Source: Nocardioides jejuensis (GTDB lineage: Bacteria > Actinomycetota > Actinomycetes > Propionibacteriales > Nocardioidaceae). Taken from it: a stretch of DNA of 64,000 bases. Shown piece by piece: positions 17,268 through 24,316 of this stretch. Numbering within the stretch: the first letter of the stretch is position 1; each line of letters begins with the position of its first letter. A program made the position numbers and the translations under genes. The stretch lies in contig NZ_SJZJ01000011.1 of the NCBI RefSeq assembly GCF_004337475.1, positions 1 through 64,000 on the forward strand. The letters run 5' to 3'. The notes under the pieces were generated by a model. It searched no databases. It saw only the letters and a program-made list of their open reading frames with translations, and had not been told where the DNA came from.

Positions 17268-18302
17268 GTGCCAGCAGAACTCCCCCGATCCTCCGCGGGC
17301 GCCGCCGCGCTGGTCGAGCTCGGCGCGGAGTACGACGTGCCCGCCGCCCGTCTCCTCGCAGGGACCGGGCTCACGGTCGAGGTCCTCGCCGATCCCACGG
17401 GCGAGATCAGCCCGGCCGCGGAACTGGCCCTGATCCGCAACCTGCTCGCCGCGTGCGGCGACGTGCCCGGCCTCGGACTCATCGCGGGCAGCCGGTACCA
17501 CGTGGGCCGCTTCGGTATCTGGGGCTTCGCCCTGCTGACCAGTCCGACCATCCGCGCCGCGATGGGCATCGCGGTGCGCTTCTTCGAGCTGAGCTACACG
17601 TTCTCGGAGATCAGGCTCGGCGACTCGGCCGACGGGACCAGCCTGGAGTTCGACGACTCCCGGGTACCCGGCGACGTGCGGGCCTTCCTGATCGAGCGCG
17701 ACATCGCGTCCGCGCTGCGGATCCAGCAGGACATCCTGGCCGAGCCGCTGCCCCTGGTGCGGGTCGAGCTGGCCATCCCCGAGCCGCCCGATGCCGACCT
17801 CTACACCCGGGCACTCGGCGTACGCCCTGAGTTTGGCGCCGAGCGCAACCTGGTCGTCGTCCCGACCGAGCTGCTCGACCGGGCCCTCCCCCAGGCGAAC
17901 CCGCTGGTCACCGCGGCCACCCAGGAGCAGTGCGCGGCGCTGCTCCGCACCCGGCATGAGCGTGTGGGCGTGGCAGGCCAGGTGCGCCAGGTGCTGCTCT
18001 CCAACCCGCCGGGCGCCATCCAGCAGGAGGGGGCGGCGACAGCGCTCCGCCTCAGCTCACGCACCCTGCACCGCCGGCTGGCCGAGGAAGGCACCACCTT
18101 CCGCGAGCTGGCGACGGAGACGACCGTCCTGCTCGCCCAGGAGATGCTCGGCGCCGGACTCACGGTCGACGACGTCGCGTCCCGCGTGGGCTACGGCAGC
18201 GCGCCGGCGTTCACCGTGGCGTTCAAGAAGGCGACCGGCACGACGCCGGGCGCGTGGGCGCGGTCGATGCGTCGACGGCCACTCACACCTGTCGACCGAT
18301 GA
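17268..18302 (+). CDS. AraC-family regulator, VirS-like
   Basis: Activator of 344 aa. The N-terminal arabinose-binding-like domain (about 15-200, with GLGLIAGSRYHVGRFGIWGF) is the type found in VirS, OruR and ArgR-like AraC proteins. The C-terminal double helix-turn-helix (about 235-335) contains LRLSSRTLHRRLAEEGTTFR and VGYGSAPAFTVAFKKATGTT. The GTG start at 17268 is the first plausible one after the divergent spacer. It faces away from the hydrolase-aldehyde dehydrogenase-monooxygenase operon, as VirS faces mymA in mycobacteria, so it probably activates that operon. Its 3' end overlaps the convergent DinB-type gene by 20 bases. Confidence 0.9.
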   Translation: MPAELPRSSAGAAALVELGAEYDVPAARLLAGTGLTVEVLADPTGEISPAAELALIRNLLAACGDVPGLGLIAGSRYHVGRFGIWGFALLTSPTIRAAMGIAVRFFELSYTFSEIRLGDSADGTSLEFDDSRVPGDVRAFLIERDIASALRIQQDILAEPLPLVRVELAIPEPPDADLYTRALGVRPEFGAERNLVVVPTELLDRALPQANPLVTAATQEQCAALLRTRHERVGVAGQVRQVLLSNPPGAIQQEGAATALRLSSRTLHRRLAEEGTTFRELATETTVLLAQEMLGAGLTVDDVASRVGYGSAPAFTVAFKKATGTTPGAWARSMRRRPLTPVDR

Positions 18303-18831
18303 AGGCGAGCAGCCTGGTCTGAGCGTTGGCGTCCTCAGCCACGGGCTGGCGCGGGCCGTAGTGCCCGCTCGACCGCAGCGCGTCGTCCCACGGCTCCATG
18401 CCAGCGAGCATGTGTGCGCAGCGGGTCTCGTCGAGGGTCTCGTCCTGACCCGTCGCGCGGGCCAGGTCCCACGTGTGCAGGAAGACGTCACTGGTGAAGA
18501 ACTGGTCGATGGCGCGGTCCAGCGGATGCGTGCCCGGAGGTCCCGTGTAGGTCTTCGTCGCCGTGGCGGGGTCGTCGAGCAGCGCCTGGACCAGGCTGGC
18601 GAAGGTGTCCCATGCGAGGACCGGGTCCTCGTCCACGCTCGGCACCGAGCCGAGCTCGACGCCCGCTCCGTGCTGCAGGAACGCCGGCAGCCACTCGACC
18701 AGATGACGTACGACGTCGCGCGCGACCCACCCCTCGCACGGCGCCGGGTCGTCCCAACGCTCGGCGGGTGCGCCGTGCACGCGCGCAGCGAAGGCCGCGT
18801 TGGTCTGGCGGAACGAGTCGGCAGCGCTCAT
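18283..18831 (-). CDS. TIGR03086-type DinB/mycothiol-dependent family protein
   Basis: Protein of 182 aa in the actinobacterial branch of the DinB/maleylpyruvate isomerase fold, a four-helix bundle with a metal site. Candidate ligands are the His of VVRHLVEW near residue 42 and those of FLHTWDLARATG near 120. Family members include mycothiol-dependent isomerases and transferases, but most, like this one, have no proven reaction. It converges on the AraC gene with a 20-base coding overlap. It is divergent from prephenate dehydratase, with under 30 bases between starts. Confidence 0.8.
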   Translation of the reverse strand: MSAADSFRQTNAAFAARVHGAPAERWDDPAPCEGWVARDVVRHLVEWLPAFLQHGAGVELGSVPSVDEDPVLAWDTFASLVQALLDDPATATKTYTGPPGTHPLDRAIDQFFTSDVFLHTWDLARATGQDETLDETRCAHMLAGMEPWDDALRSSGHYGPRQPVAEDANAQTRLLAFIGRQV

Positions 18832-18857
18832 GCTCCGCAGCGTACGTCGTGGATGAT

Positions 18858-19733
18858 GTGTCCGTGACTGCGAAGACGATCGCCTACCAGGGCGAGCCCG
18901 GCGCCAACTCCGACATCGCGTGCCGTGATGCCTACCCCGCGTGGGAGACGCTGCCGTGCGCGTCGTTCGAGGACGTCTTCGCCGCGATCCAGGAGGGTCG
19001 TGCCGACCTCGGCATGATCCCGATCGACAACTCGCTCGCCGGCCGCGTCGCCGACATCCACCACCTGCTGCCGAAGTCAGGCCTGCACATCGTGGGTGAG
19101 TACTTCATGCCGATCCACTTTCACCTGATGGCGATCCCGGGTGCGTCGATCGACGGGATCAAGACCGTCCACTCGCACGTGCACGCCTTGGGTCAGTGCC
19201 GCCGGATCATCGCCTCGCTCGGCGCCCGCCCGGTCATCGCGGGCGACACCGCCGGTTCGGCGCGTGAGGTCGCGGAGTGGGCGGACCCCTCGCGGGCGTG
19301 CCTCGCCCCGCCGCTCGCGGCCTCCGTCTACGGGCTCGACGTCCTGGCCGAGAACGTCGAGGACGAGGACCACAACGCGACCCGCTTCGTCATCCTGTCC
19401 CGGGAGTACGTCGAGGCGCCGGTGCCGGCGGCCGACTCCGACGAGATGGTCGTGACGACGTTCGTCTTCCGGGTGCGCAACCTGCCGGCCGCGCTCTACA
19501 AGGCACTCGGCGGCTTCGCGACCAACGGCGTCAACATGACCAAGCTCGAGGCCTACATGGTCGACGGCGAGTTCACCGCGACGATGTTCCTCGCCGATGT
19601 CGAGGGACACCCGTCGTCGCCGGAGCTCGCGCGTGCGCTCGAGGAACTCGCTTTCTTCACCGACGAGCTGACCGTCCTGGGGGTCTACCCCGCCGCGGAG
19701 TTCCGCATCGAGGGCGAGCACCAGCCCAAGTAG
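18858..19733 (+). CDS. pheA: prephenate dehydratase
   Basis: Phenylalanine-biosynthesis enzyme of about 291 aa converting prephenate to phenylpyruvate. The catalytic PDT domain begins AYQGEPGANS and includes GMIPIDNSLAG and the diagnostic TRF motif in DHNATRFVIL near residue 172. A C-terminal ACT domain (about 195-275) should bind phenylalanine, although the usual ESRP of this domain reads EAYM here. GTG codons at 18849, 18858 and 18864 are all possible starts. I chose 18858 because of the GGA just upstream, but this is uncertain. It sits directly before a 22-bp-period repeat array. Confidence 0.9.
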   Translation: MSVTAKTIAYQGEPGANSDIACRDAYPAWETLPCASFEDVFAAIQEGRADLGMIPIDNSLAGRVADIHHLLPKSGLHIVGEYFMPIHFHLMAIPGASIDGIKTVHSHVHALGQCRRIIASLGARPVIAGDTAGSAREVAEWADPSRACLAPPLAASVYGLDVLAENVEDEDHNATRFVILSREYVEAPVPAADSDEMVVTTFVFRVRNLPAALYKALGGFATNGVNMTKLEAYMVDGEFTATMFLADVEGHPSSPELARALEELAFFTDELTVLGVYPAAEFRIEGEHQPK

Positions 19734-19740
19734 CCCGCCC

Positions 19741-19897
19741 CGCGCCGAGACGGGGCCTGTGCCGTGCTGAGACGGGCCTCGTGCGACGCCGACACGGGGC
19801 GTGTGCCGTGCTGAGACGGGCCTCGTGCGACGCTGAGACGAGGCCTGTGCAGGGCACAAGCCTCGTGTCGGCGTTGCATGAGCCTCGTCTCGGCGCC
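19741..19897. repeat. 22-bp-period intergenic array, GAGACG family (array B1)
   Basis: Seven units lie between the convergent pheA and DEAD-helicase genes. Direct units with GAGACG or GACACG start at 19747, 19769, 19791, 19813 and 19835, exactly 22 apart. Two inverted units follow, with CGTGTC at 19864 and CGTCTC at 19886, again 22 apart. The typical unit reads GAGACGGGCCTCGTGC plus six variable bases. At the switch, 19830-19850 pairs with 19854-19874 as a stem of about 21 bp with three imperfect pairs and a 3-base loop. It is not a CRISPR: no conserved repeat/variable spacer pattern of CRISPR size and no cas genes. Confidence 0.9.
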
Positions 19898-19917
19898 GCG
19901 GTCTGCGGTGGAGCACC

Positions 19918-19962
19918 AAGGGGTGGACTTTTCGTCAGTATGTGACGAGAAGTCCACCCCTT
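19918..19962. terminator. long hairpin, probable bidirectional terminator
   Basis: Twenty-base arms (19918-19937 and 19943-19962) pair completely apart from one G-U wobble, around the loop GTATG. The outer arm reads AAGGGGTGGACTT. It lies between the convergent pheA and DEAD-helicase genes, 24 bases from the helicase stop and just after array B1. The position fits a terminator serving both strands. The geometry (20-bp stem, very short loop) matches the dyads inside the B-family arrays. Confidence 0.7.
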
Positions 19963-19986
19963 GTTACGAGTGCTGGTCCTGCAGGG

Positions 19987-21534
19987 TCAGCGGCCGCGGC
20001 TGAAGTTCGCGGCGCTGTGGCTGCCGCCGCCCGAGCCGGAGCCGGTACGACGCGCGCCACCCGAGCGCTGTCCGCCCTGGCCACCCTGGCCGCCGGAGCG
20101 CTGGCCGCCGCGGGCGCTGCCCTGGCCGCCACCCTGGCCACCCTGGCCGCCGGACTTCGCCTGGCCACCCTGGCCACCCGAGCGGGCCTGACCACCCGAG
20201 CGGGACTGACCGCCGGAGCGACCCTGGCCCGAACCGGACTGGCCACCCGCCGAGCCGGAGCCCGAGCCAGTGCGCGAACGCGAGCGGTTGCGGTTGCGGC
20301 CGGCGCCACCGCCGGCCTTCGGAGCCGACTGCTGCGCGGGCGCCTCGACCGCGAGACCACCCGGGACCTCGACACGCTCGCCGGGGGCGAGGGTCTTGAG
20401 CAGCGGGTGCGACGCGTCGCCGATGACCGTGGTCGTCGGCTTGATGCCGGCGGCGCGAGCCAGCGCACGAACGTCCCGGACCTGGTCGTCGGTCATCAGC
20501 GTGATGACGGTGCCCTCGGCGCCGGCGCGCGCCGTACGACCGGACCGGTGGAGGTACGCCTTGTGCTCGGCCGGCGGGTCAGCGTGGACGACGAGCGCCA
20601 CGTCGTCGACGTGGATGCCGCGCGCGGCGACGTCGGTCGCGACCAGGGTCGTGGCGGCGCCCGAGTGGAACGCCTCCATGTTCCGGGTGCGGGCGTTCTG
20701 CGAGAGATTGCCGTGCAGGTCCACCGTCGGAACGCCGTTGGCGTTGAGCTGGCGGGCGAGCGCCTTGGCGCCGTGCTTGGTCCGCGTGAAGACCACCGTG
20801 CGGCCCGGCGCGCGGGTCAGGTCGACGAGGATCGGCAGGCGCGACTCGCGGCGTACGTGGAAGATGTGGTGGTCCATCTTGGCGACCGGCGACTGGGCCG
20901 AGTCGGCCTCGTGCGTGACCGGGTCGTTGAGGAACTTCTTGACCAGCTGGTCCACGGCGTTGTCGAGCGTCGCCGAGAAGAGCAGGCGCTGCGAACGCGG
21001 CGGCGTCGCCTGGAGCAGGCGGCGCACGGCGGGCAGGAAGCCGAGGTCGGCCATGTGGTCGGCCTCGTCGAGGATGGTGATCTCGATGTCCTTGAGCGAG
21101 CAGTGACCCTGCGCGATCAGGTCCTCGAGGCGCCCCGGGCAGGCCAGGACGACGTCCGCGCCGCGGCGCAGGCCGGCGACCTGGGGGTTCTGGCCGACGC
21201 CGCCGAAGACGGTCTGCGTGGTCAGGCCGAACTCGGCCGCGAGCGGCTTGAGCGAGGCCTCGATCTGGCCGACGAGCTCGCGCGTCGGGGCCAGGATCAG
21301 GGCGCGGGGAGCACCCGGGCGGGGCTTGCGACCCGAGGCGGCGAGGCGCGCGACCATCGGGAGCAGGAAGGCGTAGGTCTTGCCGGAGCCGGTGCGGCCG
21401 CGGCCCAGCACGTCGCGGCCCGCGAGGGAGTCCGGGAGCGTGGCCTTCTGGATCGGGGTGGGGGTGGTGATGCCCTGGACAGCCAGGACGGTGGCCAGCG
21501 GCGTGGGTACGCCGAGGTCGGAGAAATCAGACAC
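19987..21534 (-). CDS. DEAD-box RNA helicase with glycine-rich tail
   Basis: ATP-dependent RNA helicase of 515 aa. The Q-motif contains TPIQKATLP, motif I is GRTGSGKT near 46-53, motif II DEAD near 155, motif III SAT near 187 and motif VI HRSGRTARAG near 333. All are intact. From about residue 385 the protein becomes low-complexity, rich in Gly, Gln, Ser and Arg (SGGQ and RSGGQ repeats), like the RGG tails that bind RNA and promote condensates. The GTG start at 21534 gives MSDFSDLGV. Likely roles are RNA structure or ribosome remodelling, for example in the cold. A second, different DEAD-box helicase is at 56.4-58.4 kb. Confidence 0.93.
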   Translation of the reverse strand: MSDFSDLGVPTPLATVLAVQGITTPTPIQKATLPDSLAGRDVLGRGRTGSGKTYAFLLPMVARLAASGRKPRPGAPRALILAPTRELVGQIEASLKPLAAEFGLTTQTVFGGVGQNPQVAGLRRGADVVLACPGRLEDLIAQGHCSLKDIEITILDEADHMADLGFLPAVRRLLQATPPRSQRLLFSATLDNAVDQLVKKFLNDPVTHEADSAQSPVAKMDHHIFHVRRESRLPILVDLTRAPGRTVVFTRTKHGAKALARQLNANGVPTVDLHGNLSQNARTRNMEAFHSGAATTLVATDVAARGIHVDDVALVVHADPPAEHKAYLHRSGRTARAGAEGTVITLMTDDQVRDVRALARAAGIKPTTTVIGDASHPLLKTLAPGERVEVPGGLAVEAPAQQSAPKAGGGAGRNRNRSRSRTGSGSGSAGGQSGSGQGRSGGQSRSGGQARSGGQGGQAKSGGQGGQGGGQGSARGGQRSGGQGGQGGQRSGGARRTGSGSGGGSHSAANFSRGR

Positions 21535-21686
21535 AGGAGAGTCGTTTCGTTCGGTGTCTCACCAGAACGCCCGCGCGAAGCGGGAGAATGGCCTCGGGAA
21601 GCGAGGCGCAGCCGCGAGGCGGCTGCCGATCCGCGGCAAGACTGGGCGGATGTCAAGAGACTACCTGACAACCCCTCTGACCAGCG

Positions 21687-21720
21687 AAAACAGGCGGAGT
21701 GAGATCCCCCACCCCGCCTG
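21687..21720 (-). terminator. Rho-independent terminator of the enoyl-CoA hydratase gene
   Basis: Read on the minus strand, CAGGCGGGGTG pairs with CACTCCGCCTG (one wobble) around an 8-base loop and is followed by TTTT. It starts 18 bases after the hydratase stop codon. This is one of the few canonical stem-plus-T-run terminators in the window. The remaining spacer to the helicase start, 21535-21686, is probably the helicase leader and contains the small stem GCAGCCG/CGGCTGC (21608-21626). Confidence 0.75.
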
Positions 21721-21737
21721 TCGTCAGCGCGGTCGGA

Positions 21738-22532
21738 TCAGCGCTGGCGCGGGCTGTACGACGGCGTCGACTTCTGGAACGCCGCGTTGCGCGCCGCCGA
21801 GGTGTTGCGCGCGATCAGCAGGAAGAACTGCTCGACCCGCTCCCGCGCGAAGGTGCGCCGCGGGGAGGCGTTCCACGAGTCGTTGAAGAGGCGCTTGGCG
21901 GCCGCGAGCTGGTCGGGCGAGCGGACCTTGAGCTGCTCGGCGAGCGCGAACGCCGCAGCGAGCGGGTCTGCGTCGAGGTCGGTCACGAGGCCCATGTCAC
22001 GGGCCTCCTTGCCGGAGAACATCTCGGCGGTCATGGTCAGCTTCTTGGCGGTGTCGATGCCGACGAGCTCCTTGAGCGCCTGCACGCCGGACATGTCCGG
22101 GATCAGGCCCCACTTGCCCTCGAGCACGGACCAGGTGGAGTCCGGCGTCGCGAAGCGGAAGTCTGCCGCGAGCGCAATCTGCAGGCCACCACCGAGGCAG
22201 TTGCCGTGGACCGCCGCGATCACCGGGACCGGGATCCGGCGGAAGCCCCACGGGGCCTCCTGGAAGATGTTGGTGCCGCGCAGCGGGTTGGGCACGAAGG
22301 CGCGGAGGATGCCGCCCGGGTTCTTCAGCACGTTCGCGAAGTCGAGGCCGGCACAGAACGACGTGCCCTGACCGCTGACCACAACGGCACGCAGGGTCTT
22401 GTCCTTGCGCAGCTTCCTCGACGTCGCGGCGAGGTCCGCGAGCAGGTCGAGCGTCAGCGCGTTCATCTTGTCGGGGCGCGCCAGCTGGACGTGGGCGATG
22501 CCGTCGACGGTGGTGCAGGAGACATAGGACAT
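21738..22532 (-). CDS. enoyl-CoA hydratase/isomerase family protein
   Basis: Crotonase-fold protein of 264 aa. The oxyanion-hole regions are GTSFCAGLDF near residue 58 and HGNCLGGGLQIALAADFRF near 107. The first catalytic Glu of classical hydratases (GGGxE) is Gln here (GGGLQIA), and the second region reads EGKWGLIPDMSG. It may therefore be an isomerase or another crotonase activity rather than a simple hydratase. It is monocistronic, with its own terminator, and divergent from a transglutaminase-like gene. The exact substrate is unknown. Confidence 0.88.
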   Translation of the reverse strand: MSYVSCTTVDGIAHVQLARPDKMNALTLDLLADLAATSRKLRKDKTLRAVVVSGQGTSFCAGLDFANVLKNPGGILRAFVPNPLRGTNIFQEAPWGFRRIPVPVIAAVHGNCLGGGLQIALAADFRFATPDSTWSVLEGKWGLIPDMSGVQALKELVGIDTAKKLTMTAEMFSGKEARDMGLVTDLDADPLAAAFALAEQLKVRSPDQLAAAKRLFNDSWNASPRRTFARERVEQFFLLIARNTSAARNAAFQKSTPSYSPRQR

Positions 22533-22600
22533 GCCCCGAGGTTACTCCCGGGTAGCCCCAGCCGCGAGGGCGATTCGGCTCACACCGTTACGGTTTCCAC

Positions 22601-23401
22601 ATGCGCGACGTGAGCAGCCGGATCCAGCTCTCGGTGACCACGCCCGCCGACCTGGTCTTCTCGGTCGCCGTGGCATCGACCAACACCGTCGAGTCCGAGT
22701 CGCTGCTCGTCACGCTCGACGGGACGCCCCTCGACCCCGCGGCGATCGTCGAGCTCACCGACGCGCACGGCACGCGGTTGCACCGCGTCGCCACCCCGAG
22801 CGGCCTCCTGCAGGTGGAGTACGCCGCGACGGTCAGCGGCAGCACGCCACTCGACGCCGAGCCGATGGACCAGGTGGAGTACCTGCGACCGAGCCGCTAC
22901 GCCGACTCCGACCGCCTCGCCAACGTCGCGTACTCGCACCTCGGCCAGCTGTCGGGATGGGACCTCGTCGAGGGCGCCCGCCGCTGGGTCCTCGACAACG
23001 TCGTCTACGCGCCGGAGAGCACTGACCCGGTCGACGGTGCACTCGAGACCTACCTCAGCCGGGAGGGAGTCTGCCGCGACAGCACCCACCTGATCGTGGC
23101 GTTCCTCCGCGCCCGCGGGATCCCGGCGCGCCTCGTGTCGGCGTACGCGCCCGGGCTGCAGCCGATGGACTTCCATGCCGTGGCGGAGGTGCTGATGGAC
23201 GGCGCGTGGTTCGTCATCGACGGCACGGGCCTGGCCGCGCGGCCCGCGCTGGTCCGGATCGCCACGGGCCGCGATGCAGCGGACACCGCGTTCCTGACCA
23301 TCGTCAGCGGCCGCGCCGACCTGCTCGAGATGGCCGTCACTGCCATCTCCCGCGGCGGCCTTCCCGTCGACGACGGACGCCAGCGGGTCCGGATCGGCTG
23401 A
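22601..23401 (+). CDS. transglutaminase-like cysteine protease-fold protein
   Basis: Protein of 266 aa. The N-terminal beta domain (about 1-95) is followed by a transglutaminase core whose triad is intact: Cys in REGVCRDSTHL near 157, His in MDFHAVAEV near 191, and Asp in VIDGTG near 207. These proteins act as peptidases or amide-bond transferases; substrates are mostly unknown. It faces a second transglutaminase gene tail to tail, nine bases apart, next to the ATP-grasp/alpha-E cluster, so it is probably part of the same system though on the other strand. Confidence 0.85.
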   Translation: MRDVSSRIQLSVTTPADLVFSVAVASTNTVESESLLVTLDGTPLDPAAIVELTDAHGTRLHRVATPSGLLQVEYAATVSGSTPLDAEPMDQVEYLRPSRYADSDRLANVAYSHLGQLSGWDLVEGARRWVLDNVVYAPESTDPVDGALETYLSREGVCRDSTHLIVAFLRARGIPARLVSAYAPGLQPMDFHAVAEVLMDGAWFVIDGTGLAARPALVRIATGRDAADTAFLTIVSGRADLLEMAVTAISRGGLPVDDGRQRVRIG

Positions 23402-23410
23402 CCCCGCGCG

Positions 23411-24316
23411 TCAGACCCGCGTCACGTCGACGGCCACGTTGAGCGTCGAGGCACCGGCCGCCTCGGCGAAGACGACACCCTTCAGCGGAGAGACGTCGCG
23501 GAAGTCGCGCCCCCAGGCCGTGACGACGTAGCGCGAGTCGGCGAGGTGGTCGTTGGTCGGGTCGAGATCCACCCAGCCGCCCCCGGGCACCATCACCGAT
23601 GCCCAGGCGTGCGAGGCGTCCGCGCCGGCGAGCTTCACCTGACCCGGAGGCGGCTGCGTCTCGAGGTAGCCCGAGACGTAGCGCGTCGGCAGGCCCAGCG
23701 AGCGGAGGCAGCCGATCGCGAGGTGGGCGAAGTCCTGGCAGACACCCTGTCGCAGCTCGAGCAGCTCCGGGAGTGTCGTACGCACGGTGGTCACGCCGGA
23801 CTTGTACGCGAAGTCGCGGTAGATCCCGCGGGTCAGGGCAAGGATCGCCTCGCCGAGCGGCATGTCGGGGCCGATCACCGACCGGCAGTAGTCGACGACC
23901 TCCGGAGCCGGCTGCACCAGCGGCGAGGGCAGCAGGTGCCCGACGCGCTCGACCGCCTCGGCGGATTCGAGCAGCTCGGCGGCCGCGGACGCCACGGTCC
24001 AGCGGTCGAGGGCGGCTAGGTCCGGCTGCGGCCAGTGCACCTCGAAGCGGCTCCGCTTCTCGACGATCAGCTCGTTGTGCGCGGTCTGGATCTCGACGTA
24101 GAAGGAGTGGTTTCCGAAGTGGTCGACGTGCTCGGTCATCACCTGCGGGTCGGGCGAGATGACCACCTCGTTGGAGAGCACGCGCTGCGACGGCGTCTCA
24201 CGCGGCGCGAGGAATCCGCGCTCGAAGCACGACTCCACCGGACCTTCATACGTGTACGTCGTGCGGTGATGCACGTCGTACTGGCGCGGGGTCCAGTCCT
24301 CAGGGCCTTGGCTCAC
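23411..24316 (-). CDS. transglutaminase family protein (ATP-grasp/alpha-E cluster)
   Basis: Protein of 301 aa. The N-terminal bacterial transglutaminase-like domain starts YDVHHRTTYTYEGPVE. The core has Cys in LRQGVCQDFAHL near 188, His in GADASHAWASV near 231 and Asp in WVDLDPTND near 246. The GTG start overlaps the stop of the ATP-grasp/alpha-E gene by four bases, so the two are translationally coupled. Comparative studies predict such linked genes form a peptide-ligase/peptidase system; no product has been defined. Confidence 0.88.
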   Translation of the reverse strand: MSQGPEDWTPRQYDVHHRTTYTYEGPVESCFERGFLAPRETPSQRVLSNEVVISPDPQVMTEHVDHFGNHSFYVEIQTAHNELIVEKRSRFEVHWPQPDLAALDRWTVASAAAELLESAEAVERVGHLLPSPLVQPAPEVVDYCRSVIGPDMPLGEAILALTRGIYRDFAYKSGVTTVRTTLPELLELRQGVCQDFAHLAIGCLRSLGLPTRYVSGYLETQPPPGQVKLAGADASHAWASVMVPGGGWVDLDPTNDHLADSRYVVTAWGRDFRDVSPLKGVVFAEAAGASTLNVAVDVTRV

